DNA from: CADEFX01 sp963806735
Lineage (GTDB): Bacteria; Pseudomonadota; Alphaproteobacteria; Rhizobiales; Hyphomicrobiaceae
Length of the DNA: 64,000 bases
NCBI GenBank assembly: GCA_963806735.1
Contig: CAWEBE010000003.1
Coordinates: 186,001 to 250,000, forward strand
Direction of reading: 5' to 3'
Part shown: in pieces, positions 24,710 to 34,891 of the stretch
Layout: each line of letters begins with the position of its first letter
How positions within the stretch are numbered: the stretch's first letter is position 1
Position numbers and translations under genes: made by a program
Notes under the pieces: model-generated
Database searches by the model: none
The model's input: only the letters and a program-made list of their open reading frames with translations
What the model was told of the DNA's origin: nothing

Positions 24710-26053
24710 ATGCGAAACTCCTCGTCGGCCGGCACCATGACGCGGCGCGCCGCCTTGCAGCTCGCGGCCAGTGCCATGTTGGTGCCGGCGGCGCCGGCTT
24801 TGGCTCAGCAGCGCGGGCCTCTGCAGGTGGACGTCGATCAGGCAACGCTCAAGCCCCGGCCGATCGCGATCCCTGAATTCCTCGGCGAGGATCAGCGCCT
24901 GTCGGCGGGCATCGCCAATGTCATTGCCGCCAACCTGGAGCGCTCCGGCTTGTTCGAGCCGCTCGATCCACGCGGTTTCATCGAGCGCATTTCGGACCTC
25001 AACACGGTTCCGCGATTTGCCGATTGGCGCAGCTCGGGCGCCGAGGCCCTGCTGATGGGGCGGGCTACAGCCGTTGCCGATGGCCGGGTAAGGGCCGACT
25101 TTCGCCTCTGGGACGTGGTGCTGGGCAAACAGATCGCCAGCGGCTACTTCGCGACATCCCCGCAGAGCTGGCGCCGGATCGGACACATCATCGCCGATCA
25201 GGTGTGGGAAAAGCTGACGTTGGAGAAAGGCTTCTTCGACACGCGCATCGTCTTCGTCGACGAGACGGGCCCCAAAGACAAGCGCGTCAAGCGCCTGGCG
25301 ATCATGGACCAGGACGGTTTCAACGTCCGCCTGCTGTCGCAAGGCCAGGAGCTGGTGCTGACCCCGCGCTTCAGCCCCACGAGCCAGGAAATCACCTACA
25401 TGTCGTATGCGCGCGATCAGCCGCGCGTTGTGCTCATGCGGCTCGATACCGGTCAGCGCGAGGTGGTTGGCGATTTTCCGGGCATGACCTTCGCGCCGCG
25501 CTTCTCACCGGACGGCCAGCGCGTGATCATGAGCCTGCAGCAGGGCGGCGATTCGTCGATCATGGAAATGGACATGCGCAGCCGCCAGATGCGCCAGCTC
25601 ACCCAAGGCGGGGGCCTCGACACGGGCCCTTGCTATGCACCGGACGGCCGGCAGATCGTGTTCGAGTCAGACCGCAATGGGAGCCAGCAACTCTACGTCA
25701 TGGGCGCCGATGGAGGCGCGCCCCGACGCATCAGCTCTGGCGAGGGTCGCTACTCCACTCCGGTGTGGTCACCGCGCGGCGATTATGTTGCATTTACGAA
25801 ACAGCTCTCCGGAAGATTCCTGATCGGCATCATGCGCCACGATGGTGCGGGCGAGCGGGTGCTGACCGAGGGTTTCCACAACGAAGGCCCCACTTGGGCG
25901 CCGAATGGCCGGTTCCTCATGTTTTTCCGCGATCTGTCCGGCCCTAACGGCGGCCCCAAGCTGTTCAGCATCGATCTGACGGGCCGCAACGAGCGTCAAG
26001 TGCAGACGCCATCGTTCGCATCCGATCCGGCGTGGTCGCCGCTCCTCAAATAG
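24710..26053 (+). CDS. tolB: Tol-Pal system beta-propeller protein TolB
   Basis: Encodes 447 residues from the ATG at 24710. An alternative ATG at 24737 would begin directly at MTRRAALQLAASAMLVPA; both give a signal with a twin-arginine pair. The N-terminal anticodon-like domain (IAIPEFLGEDQRLSAGIANV) is followed by WD-like propeller repeats such as FSPDGQRVIMSLQQGG and YAPDGRQIVFESDRNG. TolB binds Pal in the periplasm. The frame continues upstream into tolA, which is overlap only. Confidence 0.95.
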   Translation: MRNSSSAGTMTRRAALQLAASAMLVPAAPALAQQRGPLQVDVDQATLKPRPIAIPEFLGEDQRLSAGIANVIAANLERSGLFEPLDPRGFIERISDLNTVPRFADWRSSGAEALLMGRATAVADGRVRADFRLWDVVLGKQIASGYFATSPQSWRRIGHIIADQVWEKLTLEKGFFDTRIVFVDETGPKDKRVKRLAIMDQDGFNVRLLSQGQELVLTPRFSPTSQEITYMSYARDQPRVVLMRLDTGQREVVGDFPGMTFAPRFSPDGQRVIMSLQQGGDSSIMEMDMRSRQMRQLTQGGGLDTGPCYAPDGRQIVFESDRNGSQQLYVMGADGGAPRRISSGEGRYSTPVWSPRGDYVAFTKQLSGRFLIGIMRHDGAGERVLTEGFHNEGPTWAPNGRFLMFFRDLSGPNGGPKLFSIDLTGRNERQVQTPSFASDPAWSPLLK

Positions 26054-26328
26054 GCCGCTCGTTTACCGCGCGTTTACTGCTTGCATGGCTTACTGGTCAC
26101 AGGTGAGCGGAGGGGGATTCGCGCCGCGCGCCTGCATGATGCTGCATCCCGGCGAAGACGTGCGCGTGCATGGGAAAACAGCACGTGGGAGAGTGCTAAT
26201 CTGGCGTTGCATTTTCGCACCTGTGAGTGGGGAAAGCAGTTGGAAAACTGCCTCTCTTCTTGATCTCAGCAGGTGACGCCGGTAGGCCATTAAAGGCGAT
26301 TGCCGAATAAGCATCAGGAGAGAAGGAC

Positions 26329-26466
26329 ATGCAGGTTATGAAAGGCGCGATCGTTCTCGCAACGATCATCGCGGCTGTGGCTGTGGGAGCCTGCCGTCGC
26401 GAAGTGCCGCATGAGCCCATGAAGCTCGGTGCGGATGTTCCTGTTACCACGCAAGTAGCTCGGTAA
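26329..26466 (+). CDS. Small lipoprotein, copy 1 of a tandem pair
   Basis: Encodes 45 residues, beginning MQVMKGAIVLATIIAAVAVG and continuing to the lipobox Val-Gly-Ala-Cys (Cys22). The mature part is only about 24 residues, with REVPHEPMKLGADVP. AGGAGAGAAGG is a strong ribosome-binding site just before the ATG. It is 275 bp after tolB. No named family is recognised; the length and lipobox resemble entericidin-type peptides, but the mature sequence does not. The near-copy downstream with the same signal, lipobox and core supports a real gene. Confidence 0.85.
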   Translation: MQVMKGAIVLATIIAAVAVGACRREVPHEPMKLGADVPVTTQVAR

Positions 26467-26509
26467 TCCTGAGTTTCACTCGACTTCAGGGCTAATGGGG
26501 GACTTGAAG

Positions 26510-26638
26510 ATGAAGAACGCTATCGTTCTCGCGGCGGTGATTGCAGCAGTCGCTTTGGGCGCCTGCCGCAGGGAAGTTCCACACGAGCCCATGAAGCTCG
26601 GCGCGGATGTTCCTGCGACGGAGCACGTTGCTCGCTGA
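26510..26638 (+). CDS. Small lipoprotein, copy 2 of a tandem pair
   Basis: Encodes 42 residues (MKNAIVLAAVIAAVALGACR at the start, lipobox Leu-Gly-Ala-Cys with Cys19). It shares REVPHEPMKLGADVP exactly with copy 1, and differs at third codon positions in many places (for example AAGCTCGGT against AAGCTCGGC), so selection has kept the peptide. A GGGGGAC-like site precedes the ATG. It is followed by a strong terminator hairpin, so the pair ends a transcript before pal. Confidence 0.85.
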   Translation: MKNAIVLAAVIAAVALGACRREVPHEPMKLGADVPATEHVAR

Positions 26639-26681
26639 TTCGCCGTTTCTGAGTGCCTCCGGCTTGGTAGGCACTGAGTTT

Positions 26682-26729
26682 ATCGAAGCCGTGTCTCAAG
26701 GCGATGATCGCTTCAGACACGGCTTCGAT
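26682..26729 (+). terminator. Strong hairpin after the small lipoprotein pair
   Basis: A perfect 15-bp stem: ATCGAAGCCGTGTCT (26682-26696) with AGACACGGCTTCGAT (26715-26729). The loop can extend the stem with GCGA-TCGC. CTTTT follows. A smaller inverted repeat AGTGCCT/AGGCACT lies just upstream at 26652-26675. Together they should end transcription from the small lipoprotein genes before pal. Confidence 0.8.
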
Positions 26730-26943
26730 GCTTTTGGGTCATTGCGCAGGCCGAATCGCCCGAAAAAATTGCGGGGACAGACCCTCAGCGCGACTTGCCT
26801 AGCAAATCAGCTTCATGTTCTGACTTTTGACAGAAGTCGGTCACATTTTCGCACGAGGCCTGCGCTTTAGTGCTCAGTGAGCAGTTGGTCGATGCGGTAG
26901 TGCTGCCATGGTACGCACCCGGACATTGAGGAAGGGGGAGCTG

Positions 26944-27456
26944 ATGGAGTTTGCAACTCGGCGTTCGCACATCCTGCGCGCGGTGGCAGCGGTGGCGATA
27001 GCTGTGTCGCTGGCGGCCTGCGCCCAGACCCCTAAACCTGAAGACTCGTTTGGGATATCCGGCAAGGGTGGTCCCGCGACTCCCGGATCGTCGCGGGACT
27101 TTGCGGTCAATGTCGGCGACATTGTCTATTTCTCGACTGACAGCACCGATCTGTCGCCGGAAGCGCAGCAGACGGTGGCTAACCAGGCCCGCTGGCTGCA
27201 GAAGTATGCGCAGTACACGATCACGATTGAAGGTCATGCAGACGAGCGCGGTACGCGCGAGTACAACATCGCGCTCGGTGCCCGCCGCGCCCAGACCGTA
27301 CGTGATTTCCTTGCGCGCAACGGCATCAATGCCAGCCGCGTTCGCACCATTTCGTACGGCAAGGAGCGCCCCGTAGCCGTCTGCAACGATATCTCGTGCT
27401 GGTCGCAGAACCGGCGGGCGCAGACTGTCCTCAACAGCCGTGGCGCCGGGTCCTGA
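26944..27456 (+). CDS. pal: Peptidoglycan-associated lipoprotein Pal
   Basis: Encodes 170 residues from the ATG at 26944, which has AGGAAGGGGG just before it. The signal ends in a lipobox Leu-Ala-Ala-Cys (AVSLAACAQTP). The OmpA domain follows with IVYFSTDSTDLSPEAQQ, IEGHADERGTREYNIALG and RRAQTV near the end. It anchors the outer membrane to peptidoglycan and binds TolB. Upstream there is a TTGACA hexamer at 26827-26832 and a palindrome TGCTCAGTGAGCA at 26871-26883, possibly promoter and operator elements. Confidence 0.95.
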   Translation: MEFATRRSHILRAVAAVAIAVSLAACAQTPKPEDSFGISGKGGPATPGSSRDFAVNVGDIVYFSTDSTDLSPEAQQTVANQARWLQKYAQYTITIEGHADERGTREYNIALGARRAQTVRDFLARNGINASRVRTISYGKERPVAVCNDISCWSQNRRAQTVLNSRGAGS

Positions 27457-27481
27457 CCAGCTGACGCCTCTGGATTGACGC

Positions 27482-27511
27482 GCCGGCGGGTCCGACTCCG
27501 CCGGCTTTTTG
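27482..27511 (+). terminator. Intrinsic terminator after pal
   Basis: GCCGGCGG (27482-27489) pairs with CCGCCGGC (27498-27505), followed by TTTTTG. This is a standard GC-rich stem with a T-run, 25 bp after the pal stop, so pal can end its own transcript before the next OmpA gene. Confidence 0.88.
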
Positions 27512-27608
27512 TTGTCGCGAGACGGCCTGCGCTCGTATTGGGTGCAACAAAAATCGGCCCTATTGTCCGCGCACATTGTTCTTCTGGCGGTGTGTGGGGT
27601 GTGCGCCA

Positions 27609-28562
27609 ATGTTGCGGTACTGGATGCGTCCGCCTTGCGGGGCGGTTATCTTGATCTGCGGGTCATTTTTCCTCCTTCAAACCAGTGACGGGTTGGTGCG
27701 CTCTGCACTCGCCCAGTCGCGCGAGGTTCTGGTCGGTCTGTCCGGGCGGGCGATGCCGGCTATCCCTGACGGGTCTATGCGAGGCCCAGCCCGACGTGGC
27801 GGTGATCTCGATCGGCCAGCTGCTCGCGAGCTCGAGGACGCCCGTGAGCTTCTCTCGTTGGGCAACCTGCTGGAGGGACGGCGCCGGCTCGAAATTCTCG
27901 TCGCGCGCTACCCCACTGCTGCGGCAAGCGACGAGGCGCGCCGAGAGCTCGCTCGTCTCTACGCGCCAGCGGCCGACGCGGCAGGCTCCGCCTCAGGGCG
28001 TCCCGGGCAGGGTCCAGGCGGCGTCCAGAGGGACGGCGGTGCGCATGTGCCTATCAACCTCGGCGCTCCGGCGCCATCTTCGGGCGGGGCCTCTCGCGCG
28101 CAGGACGCCTGGATCGGCGAGCCCCGCATGGCGCGTGCGGCCGAGCAGGATTTTCGACTGTTCGTCGGCGATCGTGTTTTCTTCGGCGACCGCAGCGCGG
28201 AGCTCGGCTCGCGGGCAAGATCACTGCTGGCAGCACAGGCGCAGTGGCTGAAGCAAGTTCCGCAGGCGACCGTCATCGTTGAAGGTCATGCCGATGACCA
28301 AGGCAGTGCTGCATTCAACCAGGAACTGGCCGCGCGTCGTGCCCAGGCGGTGCGCGACCGGCTCATTGCGGAGGGCATCGACGCCAGCCGCTTAACTCTT
28401 GAAGTCCACGGTCGCCAGCAGCCGGTCGCACTCTGTTCCGATGGGGAGTGTGCGGCGCAGAACCGGCGTGTCGTGACGGTTCTGAAGGGCGCGCGTGCGG
28501 CGACTGGGGCGATTGTCCCGCGCCCTGGACTGGCCAGCGAGTCGAGGCCGGGTGTCCGCTGA
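27609..28562 (+). CDS. OmpA-domain protein, non-lipidated Pal paralogue
   Basis: Encodes 317 residues from the ATG at 27609. The N-terminus gives a signal (AVILICGSFFLLQTSDGLVRS, ending ALAQS) without a lipobox Cys. A helical segment LEDARELLSLGNLLEGRRRL looks TPR-like. After a Gly/Ala spacer, an OmpA domain has FVGDRVFFGDRSAEL, VIVEGHADDQGSAAFNQELA and AAQNRRVVTVL. It resembles Pal most (VCNDISC-type QNRR region). I infer a soluble periplasmic peptidoglycan-binding protein. It lies between pal and cpoB. Confidence 0.8.
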   Translation: MLRYWMRPPCGAVILICGSFFLLQTSDGLVRSALAQSREVLVGLSGRAMPAIPDGSMRGPARRGGDLDRPAARELEDARELLSLGNLLEGRRRLEILVARYPTAAASDEARRELARLYAPAADAAGSASGRPGQGPGGVQRDGGAHVPINLGAPAPSSGGASRAQDAWIGEPRMARAAEQDFRLFVGDRVFFGDRSAELGSRARSLLAAQAQWLKQVPQATVIVEGHADDQGSAAFNQELAARRAQAVRDRLIAEGIDASRLTLEVHGRQQPVALCSDGECAAQNRRVVTVLKGARAATGAIVPRPGLASESRPGVR

Positions 28563-28730
28563 AGCGTATTAGGTAGACAGGGATGCTCCGCCGCGGCGGC
28601 ACACTGCCGGCAGCAATTGACAAGTTTCTGGGAACGCAAGAAGTCTAACCATTGCCAGGCCGGACCGATGCGCAGTATCGGTTGGCCCTGGGGCTTGCGG
28701 CGGCGACAACAACGCGGAAGCTCGGTTCTC

Positions 28731-29882
28731 ATGCGCGGCACGACGCACTCGGTTCGGGTTGCTCTCAGTATCGCGGCACTCTTGCTGTTTCCAGGGCAGG
28801 TCTTGGGCCGAGAGGCTGCTGGCTCGCCGACAGCAGTGAGGACATCGCAACCAGCACAGATCATTGTCGCCCAGGCGCAGCCGCAACCACAGCCTCAGGC
28901 GCGGCCGCCTGCCAGGACCTCAACGCCGCCGCCGGCTGTGCGTCAGCCCGGCAAGGAGGAAGGTGCGCCACAGGGCCGCCCGGCCGGGGAGGCGCAGCTA
29001 CGCCAGCGTGTCGAGCAACTCGAGGAGCAGCTCACCGAAATGCAGGTGGTGATCGGTACGCTCGAATCGCTAGCCAGATCGCCCGGTACAGCCGCATCAG
29101 CGGCGCCAGTGTCGCGCGGTGCGCCCGCGAGCGGCGCTGACCAGGGGCGCATCGAAGACCTCGAGACGCAGGTGCGCGCACTGACCAACCAGTTGGAGCA
29201 ACTCTCCGAGCAGGTGCGTCAGCTCGGGGCACGCAGGACTGATGCCGGCTCAGCCGGCGCGCTCGCGAGCCGCGATGCGCCTGCATTCCGACCGGACAGC
29301 GGCCCGCCTGCGCGCTCCGACGGTAGGAGTTGGCAGAGCGGACCTGCGCCAGAAGCGCCGCGCGGCGGAACTGAAGGCAATTTCGGCTCTGTAACCGTGA
29401 CACCGGGTCCGGAGCGCGATCCGATCGGCCGTTTGATCACGCGGGAGCCCGGGGCAGGGTCCGACAGAGTGGCCTCCGCCACGACCGACGCTGCACAAGT
29501 GGGAGCCAACCCGAAGGAGCTTTACGAAACGGCTTACGGCTACCTGCTGCAGCAGGACTACGGCTCCGCGGAAGCTTCTTTCGAGGAGTTCCTGCGCCTG
29601 CACCCGACAGACCGTCTGGCAGCCGATGCCCAATACTGGCTCGGTGAGTCGCTCTATGTTCAGCGGCGCTACAAGCCTGCCGGGCAGGCGTTCCTCAAGG
29701 TGATCCAGAACCACCAGGCGAGCGCCAAGGTGCCCAACAGCCTTCTGAAGCTCGCCATGACGCTGGAGCAGCTCGGCCAGAAGGACTGCGCCCTGTTCAA
29801 CGAGCTCGAGACGCGACACCCGAATGCTGCCGCCGACGTGAAGAACCGAGCCAGGGTCGTGCGTCAGCGCGTCGGCTGCTGA
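28731..29882 (+). CDS. cpoB: Tol-Pal associated protein CpoB/YbgF
   Basis: Encodes 383 residues from the ATG at 28731; an alternative ATG is at 28668. It has a signal peptide (RVALSIAALLLFPGQVLG), a Gln/Pro-rich spacer, then coiled coils (LRQRVEQLEEQLTEMQVVIG and RIEDLETQVRALTNQLEQL) that trimerise in E. coli. The C-terminal TPR domain has YGSAEASFEEFLRLHPTDRL and AQYWLGESLYVQRRY. CpoB coordinates outer-membrane constriction with PBP1B. The position at the end of tol-pal is standard. Confidence 0.92.
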   Translation: MRGTTHSVRVALSIAALLLFPGQVLGREAAGSPTAVRTSQPAQIIVAQAQPQPQPQARPPARTSTPPPAVRQPGKEEGAPQGRPAGEAQLRQRVEQLEEQLTEMQVVIGTLESLARSPGTAASAAPVSRGAPASGADQGRIEDLETQVRALTNQLEQLSEQVRQLGARRTDAGSAGALASRDAPAFRPDSGPPARSDGRSWQSGPAPEAPRGGTEGNFGSVTVTPGPERDPIGRLITREPGAGSDRVASATTDAAQVGANPKELYETAYGYLLQQDYGSAEASFEEFLRLHPTDRLAADAQYWLGESLYVQRRYKPAGQAFLKVIQNHQASAKVPNSLLKLAMTLEQLGQKDCALFNELETRHPNAAADVKNRARVVRQRVGC

Positions 29883-29887
29883 GTGCG

Positions 29888-31264
29888 ATGGGCCGGCAGA
29901 GCCCACTCTCGCTGGACGAGATCAGACCGGCTCTCGACAGGCTGCTGAAGGGGCCGCTGGCCCTGGCGGTCTCTGGTGGCGCCGACAGCATGGCGCTCAT
30001 GCATCTCGTCGCTGCATGGTGGGCCGAGAGCCGAGCTACCGACGCCGCGCCACCGATCGCGCTCACTGTAGACCACGGGCTGCGCCGCGAGTCCGCCGTG
30101 GAAGCCGCCTGGGTCGGGCATGAAGCGTCCCGCCTCGGATTTGAGCATGCGACGCTGGTGTGGGCAGGGCCGAAACCCGCATCCGGCCTCCAGGCTGCCG
30201 CCCGTACTGCGCGCTATTCCCTCATGAGCAATTTCCTCGATCAGGAGGCTCGCGACAGCAGAGTGCCGGTCAAGCGATCGATCGTGACGGCTCATCATGC
30301 CGACGACCAGGCAGAGACGTTTCTCATGCGTCTTGCTCGCGGCAGCGGGCTGGACGGCCTGAGCGGCATGCGGCCAACGGAGGTGATTGCGGCAGACGTT
30401 CGGAGCTACACGATCACGCGGCCACTGCTCGAGGTGCCGAAGGCGCGGCTCGTGGCGACGCTCGAGGCGCGCGGACTTGCATGGCGGGAAGACCCTAGCA
30501 ATGCGGTGCAGGATTTCGAGCGCGTGAGAGTGCGCGAGGCGCTCGCGCTGATGAGCGGCCTGGGTATCTCTGCCACCGAAATCCAGCGCAGCACCCACCG
30601 TCTCGCACGAGCGCGCGAGGCGGTCGCGGCGGGCCTTGCCGATGTTCTGCCCAGACTGGTGCACTGGCACGGCGGGCTCTTTGCCGAAATCGATGCTGCC
30701 TCGTTTCTGCGGTTGCCGGACGAATTTCGCGTCCGCGCCTTCGCCGTCTTAGTCAGCTCCTATGGTGGTGCGTCACCCCCCGCCCGGTTATCGCAGATCG
30801 AGGCGCTTGCCGCCCAAATGAGCGTGACGTCAGGTCGCCGTCACGTGGCGACGCTCGGCGGCTGCCGGGTTGAACGAAATCGCAATGGCGCGATCCGGAT
30901 TTGGCGAGAAGCGGGTCGGGATGGTCTGCCAGAGCTGGATCTGCAACCCGGTGCGCGTCTAATTTGGGACGAGCGGTTTGCCGTTAGCCTCTCAGCCGAG
31001 GAGAAAGAGCCAGTGCGCGTCCGCGCCCTCAACGCAGAGGACGTACGTGCGCTCGGCTCGGATCCTATGGTGCTGGGCGAGCTACGCGGGTTGCGCGTGC
31101 CAGCCGGGGCCCTCGAGACGCTGCCTTCCTTTTGGCGCGGCGGGCGCATCCTTGCCTTGCCCTATCTCAAGAGTTTTCGTGAGGGCTCGTCAGGCTGTTC
31201 AGCCGAGTTCATGGCCGCGAAGGGGCTTTCGGGCGCCCACCCGGTTCGATGCACGCTCACCTAA
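29888..31264 (+). CDS. tilS: tRNA(Ile)-lysidine synthetase
   Basis: Encodes 458 residues. The PP-loop ATP-binding motif SGGADSMALMHL is near residue 28, with HHADDQAETFLMRLARGSGL later. TilS adds lysine to C34 of tRNA-Ile(CAU), which changes its decoding to AUA. It is essential in most bacteria. The start is 5 bp after the cpoB stop. The order tilS-ftsH is highly conserved in bacteria. Confidence 0.95.
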   Translation: MGRQSPLSLDEIRPALDRLLKGPLALAVSGGADSMALMHLVAAWWAESRATDAAPPIALTVDHGLRRESAVEAAWVGHEASRLGFEHATLVWAGPKPASGLQAAARTARYSLMSNFLDQEARDSRVPVKRSIVTAHHADDQAETFLMRLARGSGLDGLSGMRPTEVIAADVRSYTITRPLLEVPKARLVATLEARGLAWREDPSNAVQDFERVRVREALALMSGLGISATEIQRSTHRLARAREAVAAGLADVLPRLVHWHGGLFAEIDAASFLRLPDEFRVRAFAVLVSSYGGASPPARLSQIEALAAQMSVTSGRRHVATLGGCRVERNRNGAIRIWREAGRDGLPELDLQPGARLIWDERFAVSLSAEEKEPVRVRALNAEDVRALGSDPMVLGELRGLRVPAGALETLPSFWRGGRILALPYLKSFREGSSGCSAEFMAAKGLSGAHPVRCTLT

Positions 31265-31285
31265 GGTTAAAGGGATGCTGCCATT

Positions 31286-31315
31286 GTTGGCAAAAGAGCC
31301 ATACGACCCTATGTT
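31286..31315 (+). promoter_or_regulatory. Possible heat-shock (RpoH) promoter before ftsH
   Basis: GTTGGC (31286-31291) and CCCTATGTT (31307-31315) are separated by 15 bp and resemble alphaproteobacterial RpoH -35 (CTTGNN) and -10 (CNCTATNT) elements. The site is about 95 bp before the ftsH start. ftsH is RpoH-controlled in several bacteria. The -35 match is only partial. Confidence 0.35.
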
Positions 31316-31410
31316 AAGCGAGCATTTGTGGAGCGCACCCGGCGGCCTGTGGCGGACGGGCCGAGGGATTGGGCCATGTTCCGGCTCCGTTCCACCAGGA
31401 AGGGATCCTC

Positions 31411-33338
<1,928 letters not shown>

Positions 33339-33342
<4 letters not shown>

Positions 33343-33477
33343 TCCCGATCGCGAAGTTCGTCGGCACTTGCCGCAAACTCTTAGCGAGCTTCGCGATCGA
33401 AAGGACACATTTCAGATCGAGAAATTCGCTCCAGGGCATGTGGCGAATACCGGCGAATTTCTCGATCATCACACTAG
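33339..33477. repeat. Family A composite element, variant (A4)
   Basis: Module 1 runs from CTAGTCCCGATCGCGAAG to CTTCGCGATCGAAAGGACAC. After only 4 bp, module 2 runs from CAGATCGAGAAATTCGC to GAATTTCTCGATCATCACACTAG. The inner CTAG pair and most of the 13-bp linker seen in A1, A3 and A5 are missing. Its first CTAG holds the ftsH stop codon. The arms match other family A copies while the loops differ. Confidence 0.88.
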
Positions 33478-33605
33478 TCTCGGCACAATTTCTGAGTAAT
33501 AGAACGCGGCGTCACGAACTTGCGGATCGTGGCGCCGCAGTTGCGTTTGCGTGTTGTGACAGCACCCGAAAAGGATAGATTCGGCGTCGAAAAGGAGCGG
33601 ATGGC

Positions 33606-34694
33606 ATGGGCGGTGGCGTTTACCTGCGGCCACTGGGACGTGTCACCAGACCGCCAGGCCACATCAACGCCGCGCCGGACAAGGTTTTGCGCCTCTCCGG
33701 CCGCGAGGACGTCGTTTTTTCCGCGCTCGAGCTGATCCAGCGGCATGGCGAGGGGTGGTCCGACCGGCGCGTGCTTTCGTTCGAGGAAGCACGCGGCTTG
33801 TCGGCACAGCCGGGTCCTCTGGGCCAGCAGTGCAAAGCTACCCTTGCACGTCTGGCAACGACGCGGGGTCCAATCGCGGGCCTCAACCTGGATCGACCAC
33901 GCATCATGGGCATCGTCAACGTCACCCCGGACAGCTTTTCGGATGCGGGGCAGTTCGCCACCGCCCAGGCCGCCATCGCCCACGCCCTTCGGCTCGAGGA
34001 AGAGGGAGCGGACATCCTCGATATCGGTGGCGAGTCCACCCGGCCGGGCGCCGATCCCGTATCCCTGGACGAAGAGCTGCACCGCGTCATGCCCGTTATC
34101 GCGGGCCTCATCGGCCGGACACGCGCGCGGATCTCCATCGATACACGCAAGGCGGAGGTGATGCGGCGTGCATCGCTGGCGGGCGTGCATATCCTGAATG
34201 ACATTTCGGCCTTGCAGCACGATGCACTCAGCATGCGGGTGGCGGCCGATGCACGGCTGCCCGTGGTGCTCATGCATGCGCTCGGGGATCCGCGCACCAT
34301 GCAGCGCGATCCGCGCTACGACAATGTGCTGCTGGACGTCTACGACGCGCTCGAAGCCCGGGTCGAGGCGTGCGTGCGCGCCGGCATCCCTCGCGAGCGC
34401 CTGATTGTCGATCCCGGCATCGGCTTCGGCAAGTCAGCGGCGCACAACTTGGAGCTGCTGGCGGGGCTCAGCTTGTTTCACGCGCTGGGAACGCCTGTCA
34501 TGCTCGGGGCGTCGCGGAAGAGCTTCATCGGCACGTTGACTGGTGCCCTCGACCCCTCTGACCGCATTCCGGGATCTGTCGCTGCAGCGCTCTCCGGAAG
34601 GCTGCACGGAGCGCATATCCTGCGCGTGCATGACGTTGCTGCTACCCGGCAGGCGTTGACCGTCTGGGAAGCGGCCATGACTGGGACGGCCTGA
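33606..34694 (+). CDS. folP: Dihydropteroate synthase with N-terminal extension
   Basis: Encodes 362 residues. The catalytic domain starts near residue 95 and has MGIVNVTPDSFSD, ILDIGGESTRPGAD, SIDTRKAEVM, VDPGIGFGKS and LGASRKSFIGTL, the complete DHPS set. It joins p-aminobenzoate to dihydropterin pyrophosphate in folate synthesis and is the sulfonamide target. The first 90 residues (with YLRPLGRVTRPPGHINA) are an extension seen in some alphaproteobacterial FolP proteins; its role is unknown. Confidence 0.93.
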   Translation: MGGGVYLRPLGRVTRPPGHINAAPDKVLRLSGREDVVFSALELIQRHGEGWSDRRVLSFEEARGLSAQPGPLGQQCKATLARLATTRGPIAGLNLDRPRIMGIVNVTPDSFSDAGQFATAQAAIAHALRLEEEGADILDIGGESTRPGADPVSLDEELHRVMPVIAGLIGRTRARISIDTRKAEVMRRASLAGVHILNDISALQHDALSMRVAADARLPVVLMHALGDPRTMQRDPRYDNVLLDVYDALEARVEACVRAGIPRERLIVDPGIGFGKSAAHNLELLAGLSLFHALGTPVMLGASRKSFIGTLTGALDPSDRIPGSVAAALSGRLHGAHILRVHDVAATRQALTVWEAAMTGTA

Positions 34695-34891
34695 TCCATC
34701 TCATCCCCAGCTGCCCTCGCCCAGCCATTTTCCGATATGCAACCTGTGATAAGAGTGAACGGACCCAAGTCCTTTACCCGACTGGTGTAGTCCTTGCTTC
34801 AGGGGACCGGCGCGGTTCAGCAGGGGCCGGTGCGGCAAAGGCAGCCACGGCAGGTTCCGGCTGTCTGCGTGGTCCAAACGTGAGAGAACAT

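Noticed and set aside
26081..26276. Two overlapping 60-residue frames after tolB
   Set aside because: Neither has a signal, a family match or a good start; the following lipoprotein gene has the better ribosome-binding site.
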